A stretch of DNA of 64,000 nt from Annona cherimola (Eukaryota; Streptophyta; Magnoliopsida; Magnoliales; Annonaceae), in assembly GCA_030490835.1 (NCBI GenBank), contig CM059973.1, positions 49,976,008 through 50,040,007 of the forward strand, read 5' to 3'. Both the position numbers and the translations under genes were made by a program. Of the stretch, positions 1 to 11,756 are shown in pieces. How positions within the stretch are numbered: position 1 is the stretch's first letter; each line of letters starts with the position of its first letter. A model generated the notes under the pieces. That model saw only the letters and a list, made by a program, of their open reading frames with translations. It did no database searches and was not told the DNA's origin.

Positions 1-379
1 AGTGAGGGAATAGAGCAATCTAGAGATTCAACAACACCGTGGTTGTGCGTAATAAGCAAGTTGTGGAAATCTGAATATGTTAAAAAATGAAAATGGAGCT
101 ATCCTCAATGATGATGAACCCAGCAGGATCCCAAAAGTGGAAAGCTAGCAAGTTGTAGTTAAATGGGGCGGGTGAGGGAGTAGAGCACTCTAAAATGCAG
201 GTTGATTCTAGGAAACAAATAGAATAATGTTCAAATTCAAATAATAATAACATAAAGTCTAGATTGAAACAAAAGGGGGTTGTCCTAGCATTTAACACAT
301 GTATATATGGACTTGAAACAATTTCAAAAAATTAGAAAAGGCACAACTGCTGGTGATGGATCATCAAGTGTATTGACAG

Positions 380-1130
380 AAGTTGAGATGAATTCTTGGT
401 TCTGCTAAAATTAAATGGCTCTTATGGCTTATAATTTTTGTGATCTTGAAAACCTATAAACAATTTATAACCTTCTTGACTTTACCAAGAAATAAGGATC
501 CAAAGTTGTTTTCTTTCTGAAACAAAGAAAAGAAGTTCTAAAATGGAAAACATAATGAGAAAGCTCAACATTGAATGTTGTTTTGCAGTTGCTTGTATAG
601 AGAGGAGATAATCTTGCTTTAATATGGAGTTATGAGACAGATCTCTAGATTACTCCCTTCTTTATCAATCACATTGATGTGCTAATAAAAACCAATCATA
701 ACAAATAGTGGAGATTAACAGATGTCTATGAAATATCAATGGTAAGTAAAAGATGGGAATCATGGAGTCTTCTAAGATAGTTAAATGATCAAATTGCTCT
801 CCCTTAACTAGCAATAGGAGACTTTAATTAAGCGACTTGGATATCTAAATACTTTAGAGTACATCCAAGAGCAGATAGTCAGATGGCTCTCTTTCTGGAG
901 GTGATCTATGAATGCAATTTCTCATACTTAGGCTTTGTGGGACCACAGTTTACTTAAAGGTACAATAGAAAAGGTAATGATAGAGTTAAGGCTAGATTTG
1001 ATCATGCATTGACAATAAAAGAATTAGTTAATTATATTTAAACCCCTATGTGGAACTGCAATACAAAGAAGTGGCTAACTCTAATCACTGCCCTTTACTC
1101 TTGATTCTTGACACTAGAGTAGTAGACCAT
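380..1130 (+). pseudogene. LINE apurinic-type endonuclease domain
   Basis: Translation in broken frames recovers the order of a plant L1 endonuclease: a WRLTDVYE-like stretch near 710-735, a SWSLLR stretch near 765, the catalytic IGDFN motif near 823-840, a SYLGFVGPQFT stretch near 925-955, and a DRVKARFDHAL-like stretch near 980-1012. This domain nicks target DNA to prime reverse transcription in intact LINEs. Stops and frame changes show it is dead. The order and spacing match the family, so the call is firm although no long ORF remains. Confidence 0.8.
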
Positions 1131-1649
1131 AGACCCAAACATGCTTTCAAGTATGAGTAGTTTTGTGAAAAGGATGAATAATCAGTTTATAAAAAGTATG
1201 AAATAGCATCTAGGATTATTGTGAATAACTAACGAATAGCTAACACACAAACCATCAATATAAGGTATTCCTATTTAGTAACATCAAGATAAAATTTATG
1301 CACAGCCAAAAACAAAATCATAGTATTCAAGAAAATCTTGCACCAAAAATTTTGAGGCACCAAGATTAGCTATATCAGCTAAATGGAATTAGTCCATTGG
1401 ATGAGAAAGATACTAAGGTAAGAAATCAAGAATGTAAAATAAACTCTCTTCTTCAAAGTGAAGTAGTTATGTGGAAACAAAGATCCAAAATGCATTAGCT
1501 CCAACACAGGGAAAAAAATATCTCTTTCTTCTGTAGAGCTGCCTTAGATAGAAGGAGAAAGAATCATAATGACTGTCTATTTGATGATGATGACAAAATT
1601 ATGAGGATCAAAAAGTAGTGCACCACTTTCAAAGGCTCTTCCATACTGA

Positions 1650-3068
1650 AGTAGATTGAACCAGAATATTGTCATCAAGAAGATCTATAAAAAATCTTTG
1701 AGGTGGATAACTAAATGCTAATTTCTCCATTTAAAAATAAAAAGTTTTCCAAGCCATCAAGAGTATAAATCCTTCAAAATCACCTGGCTTGAATAAAATG
1801 AGTGTAGGTTTCTTCCAACAATACTTGAATTTGGTAGGGGATGATATTTTCCTTACATGCAAACAATTTATAGAATCCAAGTCCCATGGTAAGTAGCAAG
1901 CAATCCTTAAAGAGGTAAACTTATCTTTTTTATTCCAAAGGTGGAAAAGAAGTCGATAGACTTTAGACCTATTAGTTTATGTAATGTAGTGTATAAAATC
2001 ATATTAAAGATCTTGCTAATATTTTTAAGGGATGTGTTGACATCATCATTTCAAAATAACAATATGCCTTTGTCCTAGGCAGATTGATAATAGATAATAT
2101 ATTAATCGCATATGAAGCCATGCACATTCTAAGAAAAAAGAAAAGAGGAGGTTGCTATCAAATAGATTTATCTAAGGCCTATAATTGAGAGGAATGGTCC
2201 TATTTGTATCAGATCATGAGGAAAATATAATTTAATAAAACTTGGATCTACGATCACATATAGTACGTGTTAATGGTTTCAATTCTTATTCCTTCTTGGC
2301 TAGTAGAGGAATCTGATCCGGGGACTTGCTCTCACATCGTCTTTTCCTGTAGTGTGCAAAAAGACTATCGAATTTGCTGTTAGTTCTCGTCAAAATGGCA
2401 ATTGTTACAAAATTAAGGGTGTGTTTGGTTGGGGGTAAAACTTTTTGATGAAAAGTTTTGGAGTAAAAGTTGTCAAATTGATAGAAAATATGTGATATGA
2501 TAAGAGTAATAATGAGGTATAAGGAGAATAAAGTTAAAATAGATAGGTTAGTTATGTTGATAGTGTTGCAAATGATTGAAAAGTAGAGTAGTTTGTATAG
2601 GAAAATGTGAAAAAATATTTTAAAAATATGATAGTTATGGAGAGTAAAAATTTTTTGATTGAAAATTTTTGGTTGACATCTTTTAGCCAAAACAAATGCA
2701 CCCTAAGTTGAAATGTCAAAGGCCGTATCTATTTCATTTGTTTTTTAATAGATGATATTCTCTTATTCTTAAAAGTACTAAGAGATGATAGATCCTTTTT
2801 ATGCAACTTTTGAAGGATTATGAGGTAAGCTCAAGACAATAGATGAATGTTGACAAAATTGCCCTCTTTTTTAGCAAAAATAGAAGTTTGGATACTTATA
2901 AGGTGATTGAAAATTAGATTAGATCTAGTGGCCAAATTGTCAATGTATATCTCAGTCTCCCAGCATGGATTAACAAGTTAAAGACAGCTGTTATTCAAAG
3001 TATCAAGGAGAGAGTGTCTAATCAAATTAAAGAGTGGAAAAGAAAACACTTACCATAGGGTGGCAAAG
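1650..3068 (+). pseudogene. LINE reverse transcriptase (broken, MITE-interrupted)
   Basis: The fingers motif IPKVEKKSIDFRPISLCNV reads at about 1930-1987. The stretch FVLGRLIIDNILIAYEAMH follows near 2071-2127, then YQIDLSKAYN near 2156-2187. After the MITE, the thumb-side stretches MNVDKIALFFSKN (about 2844-2882) and IQSIKERVSNQIKEWKRK (about 2995-3050) are readable. The catalytic FADD-type region is not clearly recoverable. The frame ends at GGK at 3068 and resumes exactly with EVIIKA at 19427, which fixes the boundary of the copia insertion. Confidence 0.85.
2417..2703. mobile_element. Tourist-like (PIF/Harbinger) MITE, copy 1
   Basis: A 287-bp non-coding element with terminal inverted repeats: the left end reads GGGTGTGTTTGGTT and the right end is a close reverse complement (AACAAATGCACCC). 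It is flanked by TAA on both sides (2414-2416 and 2704-2706), the 3-bp target duplication of PIF/Harbinger elements. The interior is AT-rich with no transposase. A second copy lies at 48526-48806. This copy interrupts the LINE reverse transcriptase. Confidence 0.88.
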
Positions 3069-3727
3069 TGTTGGTCCCGAGACAGTTACCCAAGAGGAGA
3101 GGGGTGAATTAGGTATTTCTCTTGGGTGAATTAGGTATTTTAAAAATTCTTTGCTTAAATAGAAATTTTTCTTTTTTAGAATTAATCCCCTCAATGAAAC
3201 TATCAGTAAGTTAGAGAGAAATAATGCAGTGAAACACAAGCAATCAAACCACTTCAAGACAAAAAGATTTATAGTGGTTCGGGCAACCTCCCCTACTCCA
3301 CTTTTCCAAGCATACACCCGTTGTGGCTTGGGTTCTACTATTATATTTCAATACAACTTAGAGAAACAATTCTCTTCTAGATTCTAGCTCTAGGGGGCTT
3401 GTACAATGTCAACACAAGTAGGCGACGAGTTTCACTCCAATTACACACTACTTTGCATTCACTTGGTTTTGATCTCCAATATCAAACCAAGTGGAAAAAA
3501 ATAAGTAAATAATGAATAAAAAACCTACACGTTACCGATTTGTATAGGTAGTTTCGGGCACGTAGAAGAACTTGTGGAAGCAGTAGTTGATTGAGCAATG
3601 AAGCTTTCAGCAGTTTTAAAGCACATTTCTTCTTCAAACTTCTTGTAGATCACTTTAAATGCAAGAGAGAGTGGAAAGTGAACTCATTCAATATTTTTTC
3701 AACTACATTTATGTTCAATTGATGCTC

Positions 3728-3735
3728 CTTATATA
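3728..3735 (-). promoter_or_regulatory. TATA box in copia LTR
   Basis: The minus strand reads TATATAAG followed by GAGC. The same box occurs in the partner LTR at 18404-18411 and, mutated, in the solo LTR near 60207. Its position in the LTR suits the core promoter. No transcript evidence is available. Confidence 0.6.
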
Positions 3736-3750
3736 ATGAGAAGTAAATTC

Positions 3751-3949
3751 GAACGGTGGTGGTCGGTGGCACGCATTTAATGTGCCAACATTCAAATTTT
3801 TTCGACTGTTGCGAACCAAATCGCATTTGGAGTCGACTTGGAGTTGACTCCAGTCGACTCCAGCCAGCGACCGTTGCGAACCAAATCGTAATGGTCGAAA
3901 AAATTTGAATGTTGGCACATTAAATGCGCGCCACCGACCACCACCGAAC
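3751..3949. repeat. Inverted repeat, 56-bp arms, in the copia 3' LTR
   Basis: Positions 3751-3806 and 3894-3949 are reverse complements with about three mismatches, separated by 87 bp. The partner LTR has a single arm (near 18438-18485), so the inverted copy probably arose after insertion. Confidence 0.85.
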
Positions 3950-4831
3950 CAAATTGCATTTTTTCGCATTTGAAGTCGCACTCGAAGTTGACTCCAGCCA
4001 GCGACTTCGGTCTTCAGCTTCCAACTCAAGTTCCAAGTTCAGGTCGACTTGGTCTCGAACTAGACCTAAGTCGCGGGTGGAGTCGACTTCAAGTGCGACT
4101 TCACCATCCATAGATCGTATTGGAACTTCAAGGTCTTACAAATGATCTTTAAGTTGTGTATACTCTCTTTCTTCTCTTGAACTTCATTAAATGTCTTGTT
4201 TGTGTATTGTTTTGCTTAATTCAAGCAATACACTAGTCTCGTGTAAGATCCTTTCTTGTGGCCTTGATTCATGATGATTGTTCTTTCTTGATCTTGTTGT
4301 CCATTCTTTAATAAGACATTTTTTGTATCATTATAAGGTAGCCATGTACTCGAGTCGCAGACTCGAGTCGACTTGGACTTTGACTTTACCCAAGTCACAT
4401 ACTCGGGTCGACTTGAGATGTGACTTCACTTAAGTCACATGATAGAGTCGACTTGGAAGGCAACTTAACTCTGAGATCTCGTAGTCTTCAGCAAGGCCAT
4501 ACCCAAGTGACATCTGGAGTCGACTTGGGTTTGCAACTTCACCTAAGTCGCGAGCGGAGTCGACTTTGACTGTGACTTCACTTGTCTTCCCAATTTCAGC
4601 TCTAACGATTTTATGTCACTTGAAGTCGATTCTGGAGTCGACTTGGGTATCGATTTGACCTAAGTCAATAGCTGAGTCGACTTAGGATTGCTACTTGAGT
4701 TGCTATCTTTTGAATCTTGAATTTTTAAACCTTTGCAACACTTAGTAACCTTATTAGTACTAATTATTTCTCAAATTGAGTTGTTAATCATCAAAACATA
4801 GATTGTGCTTAATTTGCCTCGAACTTTAACA

Positions 4832-4846
4832 ATCTCTCCCTTTTTT
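4832..4846 (-). promoter_or_regulatory. Polypurine tract of the copia element
   Basis: On the minus strand the bases next to the 3' LTR read AAAAAAGGGAGAGAT, the expected plus-strand primer position. Confidence 0.85.
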
Positions 4847-5465
4847 ATGATTGACAAAACCAATTTGAGATGTACCTTTCATTTTCTTATATAAAAGTTA
4901 TATTATCCTTTAGAATTGAGTTAAAGTGTTGAGAACTTAAACATTTCATATCGTTGCATTTCATGTGAACAAATTCATTCCAAAACAACATACAAACATA
5001 AATCCAAACCAAGTGCATATCATTCATTCATACACCAAAATGATTCCAAAACAAGTTCAAGTCATGTAGTTACAAAAATGGTTCTCAAAGTTACATTATG
5101 TGCTACTTATGCAAAACATTACATTATATGTTACCCCATCTCAAAAACAAAGAAAAACCAAGTCCTAAGTCCTAATCTCCTTCTCCCTCTTTTTGTCAAT
5201 GCATCAAAATGGGATATAAGGGAAGCGAGACTTGTAAAATTGGAATGTTGTGATAGGATAGGTAGTTGGGTAGGTTGGTGGAATGGGTCGGGTGCAGGCT
5301 GAAGAAAACGGAGACGAGGGAGCCTAAACGGTGGGTTCAACTCTCACAGACTCGCCCTAGTAAGGATCGAAGTCAGGAAGACTTGGGATAGGTCAGCCAC
5401 GACGACTACTGGAGGCTAGGCGATATTTGATAGCCGTTAACTCCCGATCCAGTTTGTCTTAGTGA
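4847..5465 (-). other. Non-coding segment between extra ORF and 3' LTR
   Basis: AT-rich, no convincing reading frame in either strand. The part near 5210-5460 probably holds the decayed C-terminal end of the extra ORF, since readable fragments continue in another frame to about 5380. Confidence 0.5.
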
Positions 5466-6874
5466 CTATACATTTCCATCAAAGATGTGTGAATAGACCC
5501 CAACTCCTGTGAGATCCAACCCTCCATCTGTTGTAAATAATCCATAATGGCTTGGGAGGAGGTGGATCGATCTGGAGAACGAGCATAGTGGTCTGTGACT
5601 CATGATCTGTGTGGTGAGCATGACCCATGAGATTGGGGTGACGCGGGGAGCAGCAGGCACTAGAGGCGGAGATGGAACTGGTTCATGGTGAGATATGTCC
5701 TCCCCCTTAGGACGAGCACCCTCAGCTTCGGGATGTTCTGGGAATGCATTGCCCATCCTTTCTTGTAACCTTTCGGCCCTAAACGCCTCCAAATTAATCT
5801 TCGTGCGGGTCAAAAGGGTTCGGTTGATGGCATTCATCGGTTTCAGAACCTCAAACGGTTCTCCTTCTAAATCAACACCAAAATATGTCATGATTTTGGT
5901 GATCCACGTTCCATATGTTAATACACCTCGTGGATTCTCTTTCTTAAGTTCGAGGGCCTCCAAAAACAGTCTTGGGAGACATACTTTGACCCTGTTGGCA
6001 ACTTTCCATAAGATTTTGGCTTTTTATGGATTCAACTAATTTTGATCGCCGCCTTTTGGATAGATGCAATGGGCAATGAGTAGCCTGAGAACTCGCAGCC
6101 TTAGTGATAAGTCCACAAGTGCGAAAACTTGATCCCCGGGTGGTACTTATTATTGTTTGTAAGCTGATTGCACATATATATAAGTGACAACCCTTTTGGA
6201 ATAGGTTCATTGTCTCTTGGCATGCCCAGAATGTTGGCAATTCAACTAATGGCAGTGGACTTGCTGATTCCATGCCCAATTCCCAAGTTTATCTCAACCC
6301 CCTTGACATACGTGTCGAGATATTCCTAATCCCACAAGTAATAGAACAGTCTGGTTAAATCAGGATATACTTTATCATCCTCTTTGAGTAGACCCGTCCA
6401 TCCTTGAAAATCTAAAAGTTCTTCTATCCCAAACTCATATTCATTTAGAAACTTAAAATCTATGATTTTTGGGACAAATATCTTCCTTTTATAAAAATGC
6501 CTGTAGAACTGACTATGTTGCCGTTCGGTTTGGAAATAGTCTATGGACATTTTCAGAACTTGGCCTCTTTGAGTGGGTGTGCCTTTTCTCTTTCCACCCA
6601 TTTTGGATCCACTGCTTGATTCCTCAATTTTCTCTTCTCTAGGAGCCGAGGTGGAGGGGTTACCTGCTTGGAATCGTACTCATCGTCCTGAGGATGTTGT
6701 GGTCTCTTCCCGGACCCTCTTGGATGGAGTCTGTTGCCTACGTTGCACTTCCTCTCTGGTGTGGGATTGAGATGGCATCGAGACCTGGAGTTTGGTGGGT
6801 TTGGAAACAGCTTTAGGTGTCATGCATTCAGGGTAACGGGATCTAGATGTAGCAAATGGGAATGGGTGATTCAA
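5466..6874 (-). pseudogene. Extra ORF downstream of copia pol (plant transposon-protein type)
   Basis: A decayed protein gene between pol and the 3' LTR, read in at least three minus frames. The N-terminal piece (6874-6680) is basic and Ser/Thr-rich. The middle piece (6601-6326) begins MGGKRKGTP and includes FYRHFYKRKIFVPK and WTGLLKEDDKVYPDLTRLFYYLWD-like residues. The last clear piece (5963-5466) includes GVLTYGTWITKIMTYFGVDLEGE followed by a Glu/Pro-rich tail. The position is where Sire elements carry an env-like or additional ORF. The sequence resembles the putative plant transposon protein domain also carried by the Athila element at 44382-45483, but I see no signal peptide or membrane segment. 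Frameshifts and a stop at 6326 make it non-functional. The family assignment is inference; a coding origin is well supported. Confidence 0.6.
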
Positions 6875-7189
6875 AGAGACTAAGGAGGGAGAGAGAGGGA
6901 GAGAGAGCTTGAGAGAGTTTGAGAGGAATGAGGGAGAATAAAGAGGGAGAGTGCCGATTCTGCCCTTGTAGGCGAGGTAGCCGAATCGTCGCGCCAGAGT
7001 CGACTTGAACCCTAACCGAAGTTGACTTCGCCCTCTTAGACTTGACTTCGATGAAGTCGACCCGGGCTGACTGGAGTTGACTTAACTTAGCTCCATCGAC
7101 TTAGGATTTTATATGTTTTCTAATTTGCTCCCCCTATTTAAATTTAAAATTTTCATGCTTCTAATCAATCTCAATCATACTCATATCAT
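6875..7189 (-). other. Spacer between pol and extra ORF
   Basis: Starts with a GA-rich tract (6880-6950), then carries several copies of the GTCGACTT-type motif also abundant in the LTRs (6985-7105). No ORF is recognisable. Confidence 0.5.
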
Positions 7190-10100
7190 TTCTAATTTTG
7201 TAGAATAATTCTTTTGCCAATGATTTGGTGAAAATGTCTGCAATTTTGTCCTCAGTTTTAACATATTCTAAGAAAATCATGATTTTCAACATGTTCCCTG
7301 ATAAAATGATGTCTCACATCTATATGCTTAGTTTTAAAATGCAGCACATGATTTTTTGTTAATAAATTGCACTTATATTATCACATCTAATTGGTATATC
7401 TTTATAATCAATACCATAATCTTTAAGTTGTTGTTTCATCCAATGTAGTTGGGCACAACAGCTCCTGGTGGCAATATATTCGTCTTCCGTAGTAGATAGA
7501 GCAACACTAGTTTGTTTTCTTGAAAACTATGAAACCATCATGTTTCCAAGAAACTGACATGTTCTACTAGTACTTTTTCTATCTACTTTGTAACCGGCAA
7601 AATCCTCATCCGAGTAGCCGATTAGATCAAATGTTGAACCCTTTGGATACTATATTCTTATATTAGTAGTATTGATTAAATATCTGAAAATATTTTTTAC
7701 AACTATTAGATGTGCCTCTTTAGGACATGATTGAAATCATGAACACATACAAACACTAAACAAAATATATGGTCTAGAAGCAGTCAAATATAACAAACAT
7801 CCTATCATGCTTCTATACAATTTTTATTCAACAGATTTACCTTTTTCATCCTTGTCGATTTTGATGGTGGAACTCATGGGTGTGTTTGCTCCTTTGTTAT
7901 TTTGCATTCCAAACTTCTTGAGCATCTCCTCGACGTATTTGGACTAATTTATAAAAATTTCTTCGGCTAGTTGCTTAATTTGCAGTCCAAGGAAGAAGTT
8001 TAGCTCGCCCATCATGCTCATTTCGAATTCACTCTGCATAATCTCAGAAAATTCTTGACACAAAGTTTCATTAGTAGCACCAAATATGATATCATCTACA
8101 TAAATTTAAATAATTAATATATCTTTATCTTTATATTTGATAAACAACGTTTGTATCAGCGTTTTCTCTTTGAAAGTCATGATTAATCAAAAACTTGTTT
8201 AACCTTTCATACCAAGCTCTTGGAGCTTGTTTAAGTCCATACAATGGTTTGATTAATTTAAAAATAAATTTTGATTGATCCTTCTCTTCAAATCTGGGAG
8301 GTTGTTCAACATATACTTCCTCATTTAGGTATCCATTCAAAAATACACTTTTCACATTCATATTTGAAATAATTTAAAGTTTACATAAGAAGCAAAAGCT
8401 AGTAGCATACGTGTGGCCTCTAATCTCTCCACAGGAGCATAGGATTCTTCAAAATCAATTCCTTCTTCTTGAGAATGTCCTTTGGCTACAAGTCTGGCCT
8501 TGTTTCTTACTACAAGTTTACTTTCATCTAATTTGTTCCTAAAAACCCATTTGGTACCAATAACAGTGCAATCCTTGGGTCTAGAAACTAGGTGTCATAC
8601 TTTATTTTTTTAAATTAATTTCGCTCTTCGTGTATTGCAGCGATTCAATTTTCATCATTAAGAGCTTGATCAATAGAGTTTGGTTCTATTTTAGACACAA
8701 AGCAAACTCTCCACAAAATTGTGTCTTGATCTTCTAGTTCTTACTCTTTCATATACATTGTCAATCACTCGTTCAATTGGATGGTCATTTTTTAATTTTA
8801 AATCCATGGGAGGTTTGTAGGAATTATTAACTTCACTTACCCATTAATTCGTGGATTGCTCTTGCTTTGTTTTGGCTTCTCCTTGTTGTTCTAACTGTTC
8901 CTTTTCTGGATTATTTAATGTTTCATCTGCATCACTTAGCTCATCCTCCTTTTTGGGATTTGGATTAAATTCATCAAATACATTCATCAAATACAACATG
9001 TATTGATTCTTCTACTATTTGATTTTTTTTTTGTTAAAAACTCTATATGCTTTGCTATTTGATGAATATCCAAGAAATATTGCTTCATTACTTTTGGCAT
9101 CTAACTTTCCCAAGTTTGATTTTCCATTATTCAGCATATAGCAAGTACATCCAAAAGCATGGAAATATTAAATGTTTAGTTTTCTTCCCTTTCATAGTTC
9201 ACATGGGGTCTTTTTCAAAATCGCTCTTATTATAACTCGATTAAGTACATGGCATGTTGTACTTAATGCTTCACCCCAAAATCTTTTGGATAATTTACTT
9301 TCATTTAGTATAGTTCTAGCCGTCTCTTGTATTGTTCTATTTGTCCTTTTAACTACCCTATTTTGTTGGAGAGTTCTTAGTGCAGAACATGTGTGGTGAA
9401 TACCTTTCTCATTATAAATTTCTATAAATCGTTAGTTTTCAAATTCACCACTATGATCACTTTAATAGATGTGATTGTATTTTTCTTTTCATTTTGCACC
9501 AAATTTGAAAAAGTAACAAACATTGAAAAGACTTCATCTTTGCTAGCTAAAAGTATTATCCATGTAAATCTTGAAAAGTCATCAACTATGACACATACAT
9601 ACTTTTTACTACAAAAAGTTAAAATATCAGATTGCCCGTAAAGATCCATATGTAATAGCTCAAGTGGCCTAGTTGTTGAAATTTTCTTTTTGGTGGAAAA
9701 TGACATTTTGGGTTGTTTGGATAATTGACATGCTTTATAGATTTTGTCTTTTTCATATTTGAGCTTTGGTAATCCTTCCACTAGGCTCTTTTTCTTCAAA
9801 GTTTTAATATTTAACATATTTATATGTCCAAGCCTTTTATGCCATATCCATGGATCATTTTCAATGACTATAAGACATTTTCCATCAAGTTCATCAAGGC
9901 AAACCAAATATACATTTTACATGTCTTTTGCCGCTAAAGACTATGTGATCCTCATAAAAATGTTGCATATAGAGGATTCAAATACAACTTTATAGTCTTT
10001 ATCACGCAGTTAACTAATGCTCATTAAGTTGTGTTTGAGTCCCTCAACAAATAGTACATCCTCAATATATACATTTGAAATACTATAAATATTTTTTTTC

Positions 10101-10221
10101 CTTTTATTATATTTTTTTCATTGTTTCCAAATGCAACAGTCCCTTCACTACATGATTTGATCTTATGGAATAATCTCCTTTCTCCCGTTATATGTCTTGA
10201 GCAGCCACTATCAAAAACCAT
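7190..10221 (-). pseudogene. Copia pol: protease, integrase, RT, RNase H (decayed)
   Basis: Read leftward. Protease with VFDSGCSRHITG (active-site DSG) near 10215-10180. GAG-pre-integrase WHKRLGHINMLN near 9843-9810. Integrase core PLELLHMDLYG...VIVDDFSRFTW at 9670-9560, and further integrase such as TPQQNRVVKRTNR and CHVLNRVIIR on to about 9000. RT with VKSVFLNGYLNEEVYVEQPP at 8352-8290 and PLYGLKQAPRAWYERL near 8245-8200. RNase H and the terminal LADIFTKSLAKE-like end near 7280-7200. The polyprotein would normally be one frame; here it is cut into many short frames by stops and frameshifts. The HVFGC- and ILKKTP-type stretches match the Sire lineage of copia. Confidence 0.88.
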
Positions 10222-10899
10222 ATGTTGCTGGCCTTTGCTTTAAGACATACCTGTAAAATAAAATCATGTAGTGCTTATCTATTTGGTACCCATTTTATGG
10301 GTCTATTTGGGTTAGTGAGTCATTAGAGTCTACGTTACTCTATTTTAGAAGGCATAAATCCAATGCTCTTTGGTACCCAAATCAATTTTGCACCATATAA
10401 TTTTATTGCAAAATCTTATGGTCCATTTTATTGCAAAATCTATATAATTTTTTTATTTTACATTGATAAATTTTATGGTCCATTTTATTGCTAAAATTGC
10501 ATGCCCCTGAAAGTCTTGGAGTGGAAATCCATGTAGTAGATGGTTCCCAAATTGGTCTTTTGTCCAAGCAACATGATTCACTTTAGGTTTAGAAAAGATG
10601 GGTTTTGTTTGGTTTTTAACAATCCTTGGAGCATTAGATTTTCTACATTCACTTTTCTCAAATGTGGAGTAGCCAAGTCCTCTCTTGTGTGTTCTAGGCG
10701 GTCATGTTTAGGGAATTTTTACACTTTTTCTTGGATTAGAGAACTTTGCTAATGATTCATTTAATGAATCAATTTCTTTCTTCAGTCTTTCCACCTTGTT
10801 TGTTAAAGTATTCTTCTCATTCATTAGGTGGTCGACCTTTTCAGCAAACTTTCCATTCACAATAATTATTGAGTCACTTTGTTTTTTATTGTGAATTTA

Positions 10900-11756
10900 T
10901 TTTCCAGTTTCTTTATTTCATCATATAATGAATCATATGCTTGTTGTACTTCATCTAATTCAGCACATTTGAGATACTCATTTGTAGAAGAAAAATAGAC
11001 AGAGTATTTAGTTTAGAAGTTACATCTTCACTGCTTGTGCAGTTTGTTGAAGTAGTTTGTCCCTCTAAAATTTCTGTTGCAGCAAGGCAGATCATGTTGT
11101 TTTCTTCCTCTATCGTAGCCAAGCAACATATCTTAGTACAATTTGCAGCTTCATTATCTTCATTCGATGAGTTGCTTGTTGTGGACGTTTCCTCATTTAT
11201 ATACATTCCCCTTCCTTTAGCTTTCTGAAATTTTTGGTTTTCATTTTGGTCTTTCTTCTCTCCCCGTTCCTGTCTTATTTTCCTCTAGTGTGGACATTGA
11301 TCTTGCATATGTCCCACTCCACCATACCGGTAGTACTTAGTTATCTCTTTCTTTTTCTCCTTTTTGTTTCTCTCCTTGAATCCTTTAAAATTCTTTTCCT
11401 TTCTCACAAATTTTCCAAATCTTCGGGTGAGTAGGGCAATCTCTTCATCATCATTTTGAGAAGATGAAGTGGATTCGTTTGAGTTTGCTACAGCCCTCAA
11501 AGCAATTGCTCTTTTTCCTTTGTGCTAATCCTCATTTCTTCTTTTTATCAGCTCATATGACATGAGTGAGCTGATGAGATCCTCCAGCCTTAGGGTGTTT
11601 AGGTCCTTTGCTTCTTCAATGATCATGATCTTGGGAGTCCACGACTCAGGTAGAGCCCTTAAAATCTTCATTACCTGCTTAGATTCAGAAATTGCTTTCC
11701 CAAGACCTTTTAGTGCATTAGTGATCATTGAAAATCTAGCAAACATTTCAGATATG
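10900..11756 (-). pseudogene. Copia gag, C-terminal part with damaged zinc knuckle
   Basis: This continues the gag begun at 17715 after removal of the nested solo LTR. It reads ISDMFARFSMITNALKGLG at 11757-11700, then VMKILRALPESW and LRLEDLISSLMSYE to about 11560. The zinc knuckle YYRYGGVGHMQDQCPH (11335-11285) has lost its first cysteine (Tyr), and the second expected Cys is Arg in this copy. A Ser/Thr/Asn-rich tail follows (11206-10955). Gag forms the particle shell and binds the RNA in intact elements. Confidence 0.82.

Larger units (their letters stand above)
1..3068 (+). mobile_element. L1-type LINE, 5' part (decayed)
   Basis: This is the left part of a non-LTR retrotransposon. It continues at 19427, after the copia element inserted at 3069. 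About the first 340 bases show no coding similarity and contain an imperfect direct repeat (near 2-25 and 172-195); they may be 5' UTR or end of ORF1. Endonuclease then RT similarity runs from about 380 to 3068 in changing frames with many stops. A MITE interrupts it at 2417-2703. The second part carries the zinc-finger and RNase H regions, as in plant L1 elements. The true 5' end may lie outside the window. Confidence 0.85.
3069..4831 (-). repeat. 3' LTR of the copia element
   Basis: A 1763-bp LTR running from TGTTGGTCCC to AACA on the plus strand, matching 17764-19421 over its length. It is longer than its partner because of a short direct duplication near 3105-3145 and an inverted duplication at 3751-3949. 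It contains many copies of the palindrome AAGTCGACTT set in a degenerate repeat (about 3825-4100 and 4345-4700). Confidence 0.93.

Noticed and set aside
3924..4145. Frames of 60-100 codons in the copia LTRs
   Set aside because: They come from the GTCGACTT repeats and differ between the LTR copies.
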